DNA from: Chaetoderma sp. LZ-2023a
Taxonomy: Eukaryota > Mollusca > Caudofoveata > Chaetodermatida > Chaetodermatidae
Assembly (NCBI GenBank): GCA_034401795.1
Contig: CM067372.1
Span: forward strand, 33,335,045 to 33,399,044
Length of the DNA stretch: 64,000 nt
Direction: 5' to 3'
Positions 10,220-18,714 of this stretch are shown here, one piece after another (the first letter of the stretch is position 1; every line of letters starts with the position of its first letter). A program made the translations under genes and the position numbers. Under the pieces are notes generated by a model, which was not told where the DNA came from, did not search any database, and was given only the letters and a program-made list of their open reading frames with translations.

Positions 10220-10719
10220 NNNNNNNNNNNNNNNNNNNNNNNNNNNNNNNNNNNNNNNNNNNNNNNNNNNNNNNNNNNNNNNNNNNNNNNNNNNNNNNNN
10301 NNNNNNNNNNNNNNNNNNNNNNNNNNNNNNNNNNNNNNNNNNNNNNNNNNNNNNNNNNNNNNNNNNNNNNNNNNNNNNNNNNNNNNNNNNNNNNNNNNNN
10401 NNNNNNNNNNNNNNNNNNNNNNNNNNNNNNNNNNNNNNNNNNNNNNNNNNNNNNNNNNNNNNNNNNNNNNNNNNNNNNNNNNNNNNNNNNNNNNNNNNNN
10501 NNNNNNNNNNNNNNNNNNNNNNNNNNNNNNNNNNNNNNNNNNNNNNNNNNNNNNNNNNNNNNNNNNNNNNNNNNNNNNNNNNNNNNNNNNNNNNNNNNNN
10601 NNNNNNNNNNNNNNNNNNNNNNNNNNNNNNNNNNNNNNNNNNNNNNNNNNNNNNNNNNNNNNNNNNNNNNNNNNNNNNNNNNNNNNNNNNNNNNNNNNNN
10701 NNNNNNNNNNNNNNNNNNN
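10220..10719. other. Assembly gap (500 N)
   Basis: Exactly 500 N, the usual placeholder for a gap of unknown size. It joins LINE copy A to the middle of a DIRS recombinase gene, so sequence of unknown length is missing. Confidence 0.98.
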
Positions 10720-10738
10720 CGCATGACACGTGTGTTGA
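10720..10738. other. 19-mer shared by both gap edges
   Basis: CGCATGACACGTGTGTTGA occurs immediately after this gap and again after the second gap (63542-63560). It does not belong to the recombinase gene that follows. It looks like a technical sequence at contig starts. Confidence 0.75.
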
Positions 10739-11382
10739 GTTTATCGCTAGTGCTTCAAGTACTAGGTGATAAGCCGTTTGAACCACTTAGTTCCATTTCT
10801 ATGAAACTATTAACACTGAAGACTGTGTTTTTAATTGCTGCGGCCTCGGCTAGGCGTAGGAGTGAAATTCATGCCTTATCAGCCGAGGATGACCGTTTTG
10901 TGGTTTCAGGGGAAGGCCTTAAGCTGCTACCTAGGATTAATTTCTTGGCTAAAAATCAGTCGTTGAAATATCCAGGTCAACCTATTGTTTTGCCTGCTTT
11001 AACTAGATATGATCCTAATTCTAAAGCATGGTGTCCCGTCCGGGCGCTTTGCCGGTACAAACAACGTACGGTGGAGTGGCGCACCGACCAGTCGGCGTTA
11101 TGGTTGTCTTATATTGAACCCCATGGCAGGGCTTCTAAGGACACCATTTCCAGGTGGATTGTAGAATGCATTCAGTTTTGCCATAAATCCGCCACCGGGA
11201 AGCAGGTTGACGTGGCCAAGGCTCACAGTGTCCGCGGCGTAGTGACATCCACTGCCCTATTTAATGGGGTCCCGGTGGATGATATTATGTCGGTGGCTCA
11301 GTGGCACTGTGAGTCAAGTTTTACAGACCATTATCTCCGTGACACCTCTAATCCTCTCGCCTTGTCGATTTTGAAAAAATAA
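10737..11382 (+). CDS. DIRS tyrosine recombinase, C-terminal part
   Basis: Catalytic domain of the recombinase that integrates the circular DIRS DNA intermediate. Visible motifs, in order: SARRRSEIHALSA with the first catalytic Arg; a Lys-containing beta region (FLAKNQSLKYPG); HSVRG, the His-x-x-Arg box; AQWHCESSFTDHYLRD with the Trp-His position and the Tyr nucleophile. The frame is open from the gap to a TAA at 11380-11382. It is close to the intact recombinase ending at 59237 but clearly a different family member. The N-terminal half is missing in the gap; the first residues before LSLSLVLQVL come from the 19-mer at the contig edge and are not genuine. Confidence 0.92.
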
Positions 11383-11913
11383 CTTGGCATATATTTGTGA
11401 TGGGGTTTCCTCATTGCTTATATATTTCACAATTAATTTATGGAAACAACCACTAATTTGGGACTGCATCGTGCTTCACCAATGGGAAGAGGATGTCAGC
11501 AGCCATTTCAACAAGGTCAGTCTTGTGTATGTGTTGTCCATTGTTGATTGTCTTGTCACGTTACCCGTTATTAATATGAGGATGGTTTTGTGTATTTATG
11601 TGGTTCATTGTTGAGAGTATACGAAAATGCAGTTTTTTCGTCTCTGTCCTGTAGTACATGGCACTTGTACGTAGAGAGCGTATAGGACATTGAGGTCATT
11701 CGACTCTTCCTCCCAGGAAGGAGGGGGGGGGAGCGCATATGACATTCGGTCATCTCTCATACATCGGGGGTGTTATCCGATGGTTAGTCAAATCCTGACT
11801 GTTTTTTCATACAGTTTCAGAAGTTTAAGTGCCTTAAACGCAGAAAAGCGTATAGGGATGAGCTGGTCTTTTGACCTCGCCTCCCTCCCGCCGAATTCAC
11901 TGTCGAATTCTGG
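11383..11913 (+). other. DIRS 1 3' spacer
   Basis: Non-coding stretch between the recombinase stop and the complementary region. It has short open frames without motifs and a run of G at about 11720. It ends with CCTCCCTCCCGCCGAATTC, a block like CCTCCCTCCCGCCAAACTT in DIRS 2 (about 17655). Confidence 0.6.
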
Positions 11914-12012
11914 CAATATCAAAAGTATTAGGGAGGTAAGTATACTCTTGATGTGAAATAAACGAAATCAAGGATTTCTTTTTTCACGAGAGAGTTGATA
12001 CTTACCTCCCTA
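11914..12012. repeat. DIRS 1 internal complementary region
   Basis: Left half carries TATTAGGGAGGTAAGTAT and should be complementary to the lost left terminus. The right half is the reverse complement of the outer right terminus (12243-12295). This arrangement, the template for completing DIRS ends, is diagnostic of the group. Confidence 0.85.
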
Positions 12013-12296
12013 GATACGGACCCGGCCTCTCCACCCCACAGAGGCTCGGTCTTCAGGCTCTTTATAGTTGCATGTGTATCAGCCAATAAATTAGTCAGAG
12101 GAAGTGCTAGTCTGCGCATGCGCGGTGGTGGGGCTGGCATCCGCCAGACTACGCTCTGACTCCCTGCCCAGTAGGGGCACCTAACTGTTTTAATCTGAGT
12201 GTTTATTGACTGAAAGCCAATATTTAGCAATATCAAAAGTATTAGGGAGGTAAGTATCAACTCTCTCGTGAAAAAAGAAATCCTTGATTTCGTTTA
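12013..12296 (+). repeat. DIRS 1 right terminal repeat
   Basis: Starts with the block CGGACCCGGCCTCTCCACCC (12017 onward), near-identical to blocks in the other two DIRS right ends. It then contains GCGCATGCGC and CAGTAGGGGCAC, which are also in DIRS 2. It ends with the second TATTAGGGAGGTAAGTAT (12240-12257) and the terminus at about 12295. Confidence 0.82.
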
Positions 12297-12476
12297 GACA
12301 GTTGCAATACAATTTAAAGGAATTTATCAAATAACATGTGTGGTTCCCTATTAGTGTGCAACTTTGTCAGAAATGGTAAGAATTTGACAGCAGACGAATC
12401 TACTTATGCATGATGGGAGTCACCACTAAAATACTAAATATATACTTAATATATATTGACTTGCTATTATAATATT
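12297..12476. other. Spacer, nothing seen
   Basis: Short AT-rich interval between DIRS 1 and an R1 copy. Confidence 0.4.
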
Positions 12477-12825
12477 AATGGATGCATCCATCTCTAGCTC
12501 TGCCCCGTCCATGTCTCGGTAAGCTCCACCCACTTTGTATGTGTCTTGGAATCAATTTATATACTTTGAGCCATGAATTACCAGAATCACAATTTCAAGG
12601 TAAGTATGCAGGAAAACAGACCATGGCAGCAATAGTCTGACCCAGTCAAATTAGTTTCAAAATATTCACCAGATTGTAAATGTTTATTAAATGATAATTC
12701 CATCAAAGACACACTATTTGTACACCTGAAAGACTTTGATGTTCATTATGGAGCTTGAAACATGTATGTCATTATGATTGTGATGTCAGCTAGTGATGTA
12801 ATTAGGGCCCCGCACTGGAAGCTGA
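12477..12825 (+). mobile_element. R1 element copy b, truncated by DIRS 2
   Basis: Same block order as the R1 copy at 2762: CTCTGCCCCGTCC...CTCCACCC, one arm of the central hairpin only (about 12637-12668), then TTTATTAAATGATA. The right end is missing where DIRS 2 begins, consistent with DIRS inserting into R1. Confidence 0.65.
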
Positions 12826-13030
12826 TTTCACATCATGAGAACATACTTACCTCCCTAACACTCTTGATATACTAGTATATCGGCTCTAAATTCAATAGTA
12901 TTCAGAACTATAAAAAGTTAGGTGCCCCTACTGGGCAGGTGGAATGTACAGTCATGCACATGCACATACTGGTACTTCCGTTTTCTAATATATTTGCTTC
13001 CATGCAACTGTAGAAAAGTTATTCAAGCTC
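12826..13030 (-). repeat. DIRS 2 left inverted terminal repeat
   Basis: Inverted relative to 17850-18080: shared CTTGATATACTAGTATATCG, TAAATTCAATA, TTAGGTGCCCCTACTGGGCA and GGTGGAATGTACA. Compared with the right copy it lacks about 22 bp containing GCGCATGCGC. Confidence 0.85.
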
Positions 13031-14031
13031 TTTTTAGGAAATCTTCAGACTTATTTATCATCCATATCTATAATGGTTGATTCTAAGATGCCAGAAGAGT
13101 CCTCTTCATCATCCATTAAGGTGATATTGTTCCATATATTAATTAAGACTTGTAACTTTTATACACTACCAGTTTTCGTTCGCGGCCGACCTGGCATTAA
13201 CGTGTTTTAGGCGCTGGGAATACTTGTTAAATTATCCCAGTGCCTAGGTCTACTAATCCCTTGTGTCTTTGTGTCCACAGGCTCATCTTATGATGGTAGT
13301 GTTCCTGTTCTTCACTCGGAGGTTGATCACATCTCTTTTTTCTGACTTATCATTATGATATATCTAAGGGTCGGAGATATAACACGAAAAATATCTCCCT
13401 CCTTTTGTCCCATCCCCCATCAAGACTCTATAGATCCGGTGGATGGATGGACGTGTTCTTCTGCACAAGAGGGTAGTTTGCCTGTGTTCAGGATAAGGGA
13501 GTTTATTAGTTATGGCAACTAATTATTGGAAAATTTTTTATCTATTCTTGCTGCCTTCTTTATTGCACTGTATTCTCTCTTGTGGTTGTGCATGGGTTCT
13601 CAGATATATAATTTAATATTATATTATTCTTGAGTGATGAATGTATGTAGTCCTAGGTATTTCTTGCATTCATATTCTAATGTCTCCTCCCCTTGAAGGG
13701 GCTTTTGCGTTGAGGTTTGATGTCATAATCAGCCAGAGTTTTTTCCCTTTTCATTGATGTCATAATCTTAGTTTAGAGACACAATTGATGTCATTATCAT
13801 CCTATGTTATGAATGTGGAGAGATATCTGGAGTCATAATCAGTCTCTCTCATCTTTTCTAACATTCTTTGTTATCCCTGGCTGTGTTTTTTATTCTTTAA
13901 TCATCAAGAGAAGACATCTGTCCCTTCAGGGTTGTCAGTAATAAAAGTGGGTGTCTTCTCTCTCGAGTTTGTTCTTGTATTTACTAAAAGAAATAACAAA
14001 TTAACAAACTTAAATACTCATTCTATTCGTA
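13031..14031 (+). other. DIRS 2 leader, no ORF
   Basis: About 1 kb before gag with no long frame. A pyrimidine-rich acceptor-like site (TTTGTGTCCACAG|GC) occurs at about 13280. Repeated ATGTCATAATC motifs occur at 13720-13840. Whether the leader is spliced cannot be decided here. Confidence 0.45.
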
Positions 14032-15860
14032 TGTCTACCTTTCAGAAATCATCATGTCCATCCTGCCAGAAACATCTGAAGGCTAGATTCTTCCCCCACC
14101 TCTGCCCATCTTGTACAGATTGTAGACTTTCTAACAAATGTGCTATTTGTAAAGAGTTGGGGGGGAGGGGGGAATCTAACCTCTCAATTCTTCTGTTCCT
14201 AGGCCAAGATGATGGTAGAGGACGGCAAGAGGGTGAGGAAAGAGAAGGAGGGTAAGAAGAAGGCTTCTGAGAAAGGTGAGTTAGTGAGTGAGATGCGCAG
14301 GACCTTGAAAGACCTGATGCCGGACATGCTTCGCGGCATGCCTCCGGGCACAGGTGTTTCAACTTCCTGCGCATCGACCTCAGATCCCTGGATCATGCCC
14401 TACTAGTTTGGACAAAGCTTTCAGTGATCTAGGGGCGGCCGTTTTGGACCCAGGCTTGATGTTCACATTGCCTGGTGATCCAGCGGCGCGAGTAGCATCA
14501 GGCGGGACCCGACCAGCGGGCCTGACCATGATCACTCATGGAGTACCCTCGTCATTTGCCCTCAGTCATTCTCCTGGTCAGTCTGGGTAAGCTTTCCTTG
14601 CTAACCCAGTGTCTAATTTTCCTGACCAAGAAGATGATGAAGACTACCTGCTCGGCCCACAGGACGATCATGAAGACATGGATGCGAGCGTTTACACTCC
14701 TTTTATTGGGAGGGGGGGGGGTCGGCTGCTCGCACCTATGGTACTGTTCCCTCGGGAGCAGGTTTCAACTGGAGCGGACGGCTGTGGAATCTTATACGGC
14801 TGACCCAGGCCGCGCTAGTGTGCATTATGCGGCCTTCCCGTGGATAATGTCATGCCAGCCCTCGCGGGCCCATATGCATTCCCCGGGCAGTCGGGTCCAT
14901 CTGTAGCTCCTCCATGGCTCGACCTGTGAATGCCATTGAAGATGACGAGGGTCCTCATGGCTCCTCGCTGTCAGACCAGAGCTCTTCGTGGATGAAATGG
15001 CCGCCAGTAACCCGTGGGTGTGGTTACAGGCTAAGCCATTAGCCACCTCCGCTCAGTCTCTGCCGTATGCTGAGCATATCTTAGATATATTCACTGCGGC
15101 AGAGGAGTCGATTAAACCAAAAGGTTGCCTTGCGAAGTCCCCCCCCCCCCCCTGCGAGGTTGCTAGACGCTGCCGAGTTACTGCCAGTCAGTATACTCAG
15201 CATGGTCTAGCGCCCAGACCGAGCGTGGATGACCTTGCCGCTCTGGGGGAAGACAGCGCTATGCGCTCAGCTAACGCCGCTCTGTGTGATACTGAGGAGA
15301 GTTGGTGAGCATCGATCAGTGCGCTGTCTCACGTCTCTCAGCTGCTATCAGGGGTAGTGGCAGCCTCAGCCTCACCAGCAGCCTAGTCCAGTGACAGTGC
15401 AATGAGCCATCCAGGATGGGATCAACCTGGTGTTGGATTGTTTGACCAAGTCACTGAGGACGAGGAGCACATTTGCTTTGGACAATTTGTGCCCATCCCA
15501 GGAGCTCAAGTCACGCTTATTGCAAGCGCCGATGGTGGGCCCTGGTCTTTTTTGGTGGTGAGGGTTGTCGGCACCTCCAAGAGACAGTGAACTTGGTCAA
15601 CAATCAGAGGGCGCTGCACGCACAATTTGAAGTGTTGCGCAGAGAACACATGTGTGTTCAGCCCTCGGCTGTTCGACAGCAGTACGCTCGTGGCGGTGCT
15701 GGCAGTGTCAGAGGCCAGCAGGCTGGCCGGGTTCAGAAACTACGCCAGCCGCGCCAACAGCAGCATGCTGCTGTATGTTAGCCAGCGCTTCAAGCGCAGC
15801 CAGCCAGGCAGCAGCCCGCGCACTGAGGTGCATGTGGCGCTAGGCGTGGCAGGCACATAG
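14032..15860 (+). pseudogene. DIRS 2 gag-like ORF, broken
   Basis: Decayed DIRS ORF1. The N-terminus (MSTFQKSSCPSCQKHLKARF, then CPSCTDCRLSNKCAIC) is a Cys-rich zinc-binding motif like that in the gag at 54048. A Lys/Glu-rich stretch follows (KRVRKEKEGKKKASEKGE). Later fragments occur in different frames (EDDEGPHGSSLSDQSSS near 14940; PWVWLQAKPLATSAQSLPYA near 15030). Many stops, frameshifts, and G and C homopolymers (e.g. 14167, 14711, 15140) separate them. No full-length product is possible. Confidence 0.7.
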
Positions 15861-15959
15861 CAGCGCATAGTAACCGGGCCTGATTGCCTAAAAGAATTTT
15901 CGTTTACCACAGGTACCACTCTGGTGTTGTCACACATACTAGACACACCCACTTCTAAA

Positions 15960-17530
15960 ATTTATGTGCACCCCGCTAACCCTAGGTGCACCAGAGGGAG
16001 GTCGTTTGACTTTCCACATTCAGGAGTGGGAGTGGTTAATTCAGGACCGCTTAGTCTTGCAATGGCTTTTGCTCGGATGCAGTCCAGAGTTGATAATAGG
16101 TCCGCCATTGCTTCTGTCTCTGGTACCACTCTGGACTCAAAATTCCAAGAGATCCAGACAAGCGATTGTGTATAGAAGAGGAGATAGAATCTCTAATTCT
16201 AAAAGAAGCAATTCAACCGGCGCAAGGGCTTCTATTTAACCGTGTTTCTTGTGACAAAGAACACAGGGGTGGGAGTGGGTGGGTGGGGGGTGTCAGGAGG
16301 GGGGGGGGCAGGAGGGTGGGGGTGGTTGGTGTGTGTGTGTGCATGTGTGTGTGGAAACCAATTCTCGTGTGTGTGTGCGTGCATGCATGTGTGGAAACCA
16401 ATTCTCAACCTCAAACCTCTAAACAAGTTTATAGACATGCCGATTTTCAAAATGGAAACAATAAAATCGGTGTTGTTAGGGTTAGAGAAGGGGATGTGGA
16501 CAGCATCAATAGATCTGAAAGACGCTTATTTCTACATTCCCATTGCAAGGAGTTTTCGTCGGTTCCTGACATTTGCTTTTCAGGGACGCCAATGGCAATT
16601 CAAAGTTCTTCCACTCGGTATCTCGACGGCTCCGAGGGTCTTTACTCGAGTGGTCCTTGCTATCACAGCATACCTCCGCAGGAGAAATATGGCAGTTCAC
16701 ACTTACATAGATGCCTGGTTGCTAAAAGCACACAACCCAGAAATCTTGACAGCAAATCTGGAGATAGTTTTGAAAACTCACAGATTTAGGCTGGATAATC
16801 AACTTCCAAAAATCAGAGCTGACTCCATCCCAGAAGTTTGTTTACCTGGGTATGTTCTTCGATCTGGAGATAGGATATGTTTATCCATCCCATGAGAGAT
16901 TGGAGAATCTCCTCTCATGCATTCAATTGGTTTGCAGCAGTCGTTATGTTCTAGCATGAGTCTATCTGAGAATGCTAGGTCTGATAGTTTCAATGGAACC
17001 AGTCATTCTTCAGGCAGCCTTGTGCAGGCGGCCGATTCAGCTGTTTCTCATGACTCCGTGGATGCAGAGTTCAGAATCACTGGACTCGCTCATTCAAGTG
17101 TTTGATCCTCTCATTCATCACCTTCATTGGTGGATGGAGAGAGGGAATCTCCTAGCGGGGGTCATGCTGACCCCTCCCCACCCTCAAGTAACGATCTTTA
17201 CAGATGCATCGATGGAGGGATGGGGAGCTTGCCTGGAAGAAGCCACAATATCAGGGCTTTGGAATCTGGATCAGTCAAAGGAGCATATCAGCATGCTAGA
17301 TTTACAGGCTGTAATTCTAGGCCTGGACCACTTCTTAAAAGAAGTGGAGGGAAAGTTTGTGTTGATACGTTCAGACAACTCAACAGTAGTGAGTTACATA
17401 AACCGCCAGGGCAGAACGAAGTCACCCTGTCTCTGTATGATGACATGGAAGCTGCTCTGCTGGTGCATGGATCATATGATCACCTTGAAAGCAGTTCATA
17501 TTCTGGGAAGGCTGTATCTGTGAGTAGACT
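15960..17530 (+). pseudogene. DIRS 2 reverse transcriptase / RNase H, inactive
   Basis: Reverse transcriptase followed by RNase H. RT blocks visible in order: APEGGRLTFHIQEWEWLI at 15980, SIDLKDAYFYIPI (motif A) at about 16505, FKVLPLGISTAPRVFTR (motif B) at about 16600. The catalytic box reads YIDAW at about 16705, with Ala replacing the second Asp of YxDD, so it is dead. RNase H: IFTDASMEGWGACL, then MLDLQAV, then IRSDNSTVVSYINRQG at about 17360. A G/T-rich microsatellite (16269-16391) has expanded inside the RT between FLVTKNTG and KPILNL without closing the frame. Frameshifts lie near 16800 and the C-terminus is cut. Confidence 0.88.
16269..16391 (+). repeat. G/GT-rich microsatellite inside RT coding
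   Basis: About 123 bp of G runs and (GT)n, ending with two copies of GTGTGGAAACCAATTCTC (16350 and 16390). It sits exactly where intact DIRS RT reads STGGWRPILNL. Seed GGG/TGG codons appear to have expanded, and a segment including GGAAACCAATTCTC was duplicated. Confidence 0.85.
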
Positions 17531-17690
17531 CATTGAGCCGAAGGATGAGCATTCTGCCTACGGAATGGCAACTAAATCAATGTGTGGTGGGTCATCTGTT
17601 CATTCATTGGGGAAAACCCAACATAGATTTAAGGGTGAACTGCTTTTAGGACCTTGCCTCCCTCCCGCCAAACTTACTTTCAAATTCTGG
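17531..17690 (+). other. DIRS 2 3' spacer
   Basis: Short spacer where the recombinase gene should be. It contains HSLGKTQHRF-type residue fragments of the post-RNase H region and the CCTCCCTCCCGCC block. Confidence 0.5.
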
Positions 17691-17801
17691 CTTTTATCAA
17701 GAGTGTTAGGGAGGTAAGTATGTTCTCATGATGTGAAATAAGAAAATTTATCAAACTTTGTTTTTCACAAGTGAGATGACATAATTACCTCCCTAACAGG
17801 A
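17691..17801. repeat. DIRS 2 internal complementary region
   Basis: Left half (TCAAGAGTGTTAGGGAGG, TAAGTATGTTCTCATGATG) is the complement of the left terminus at 12826-12870. Right half (CACAAGTGAGATGACATAAT, TACCTCCCTAACA) is the complement of the right terminus at 18018-18080. Confidence 0.87.
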
Positions 17802-18080
17802 TCCCGGCCTCTCCACCCCACGGAGGCCTGGTCCTTTGGTTATTTGAATAGTTGCTTCTATGTCAGCCAGTATTTAGTAACGGAAATACCAGTATGCGCA
17901 TGCGCAGAGGTGGGGTCTGACATGTGCATGACTGTGTACATTCCACCTGCCCAGTAGGGGCACATAACTTTTTATAATTCTGAATATTATTGAATTTAGA
18001 GCCGATATACTAGTATATCAAGTGTTAGGGAGGTAAGTATGTCATCTCACTCGTGAAAAAGAAATTTGATAAATTTTCTT
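17802..18080 (+). repeat. DIRS 2 right terminal repeat
   Basis: Begins with CCCGGCCTCTCCACCCCACG, includes GCGCATGCGC and CCCAGTAGGGGCAC, and ends GTGTTAGGGAGGTAAGTATG plus terminus ...AAATTTTCTTA. Inverted copy of 12826-13030. Confidence 0.85.
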
Positions 18081-18292
18081 AGTTAGCTCTATAGTAATCT
18101 CTGTCGATCCATCTGTCCTTCCACAATATCTTGTAAACAGCGTATCATACAGAACCGCTTAAGATATTTTAATGAAACTTGGTATATACGCCTCAGTTAC
18201 ATGGACGATATGCAGATGTGTTTGTTGAAGGATTCGCCTTAAGCCTTTAGCCCTCGAATTTGTTCAAGAAGATTTCAATTTTGTCATAGAAA
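18081..18292. other. Intronic spacer, duplicated at window end
   Basis: No gene. From about 18159 onward this sequence reappears inverted, almost unchanged, at 63868-64000. Confidence 0.7.
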
Positions 18293-18419
18293 ATGTCCAT
18301 TTGCAGACCAAGAGAAGACTTTGAAAATTTACCACAGGAGTGACTGGCTCGGTTATCGAGTCAGTCATTCCAGTCATAAATTTTCAAAAATAGTCTTCTC
18401 TTGGTCTACAAATGGACAT
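18293..18419. mobile_element. Fold-back MITE with ATGTCCAT ends, copy 2
   Basis: Same fold-back structure as 8778-8908: arms ATGTCCATTTGCAGACCAAG and complement, centre CGGTTATCGAGTCAGTCATT. Confidence 0.87.
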
Positions 18420-18425
18420 TTCCCA

Positions 18426-18562
18426 AGACACACACGCACACACACACACGCACGCATGCATGCAAGCACCCACGCACGCATGCACGCACGCACACCACCA
18501 CCACCACACACACCCCCCCCCCCCTACGCAAGCACGCACACACACACACACACGTTTACACT
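18426..18562. repeat. (CA)n / (GCAC)n simple repeat
   Basis: Compound microsatellite of CA, GCAC and ACC units with a run of C, lying just before the FDXR exon acceptor. Confidence 0.93.
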
Positions 18563-18604
18563 CAGACTAGTATTTATTGCAATACAGTTATTTTATCCTG
18601 ACAG

Positions 18605-18713
18605 GTTTTGAGAAGTGTTGGATATCAAACTGTGCCAATTGATGAATCCATTCCTTTTAATGAGCAAAGAGGTGTCATTCCAAACAGCAACGGACGAGTG
18701 TCAGACACACACG
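18605..18713 (+). CDS. FDXR: FDXR exon (third from 3' end): adrenodoxin reductase
   Basis: Coding exon of mitochondrial NADPH:adrenodoxin oxidoreductase, the flavoprotein passing electrons from NADPH to ferredoxin for steroid hydroxylation and Fe-S cluster assembly. Acceptor ATTTTATCCTGACAG; 36 codons plus one base; donor G|GTATGT. The peptide reads VLRSVGYQTVPIDESIPFNE, then a GVIPN block and GRVSDTHG. This matches the conserved FDXR segment in which a S-(I/V)-G-Y motif precedes GVIPN..GRV. The last base joins the exon at 22767 to give HGVYVSGWAG in frame. A LINE begins about 20 bp after the donor. Earlier exons were not found; they lie upstream, in gap 1, or outside the window. Confidence 0.9.
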
Positions 18714-18714
18714 G

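Larger units (their letters stand above)
10736..12296 (+). mobile_element. DIRS retrotransposon 1, 3' part only
   Basis: Right-hand portion of a DIRS element: C-terminal tyrosine recombinase (to 11382), 3' spacer, internal complementary region (about 11914-12012) and right terminal repeat ending at about 12295. The left part is lost in the gap. The outer terminus (about 12243-12295) is the reverse complement of about 11960-12012, as expected of DIRS. Confidence 0.88.
12826..18080 (+). mobile_element. DIRS retrotransposon 2, decayed, without recombinase
   Basis: A complete-looking DIRS footprint of about 5.25 kb. The left end (TTTCACATCATGAGAAC, ACTTACCTCCCTAACACT) and right end are inverted repeats of each other, and the internal region at 17691-17801 is complementary to both. 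It holds gag and RT/RNase H remnants, but the RNase H frame runs almost directly into the 3' spacer and no recombinase domain can be found. It lies within the FDXR gene region, upstream of the exon at 18605. Confidence 0.87.
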
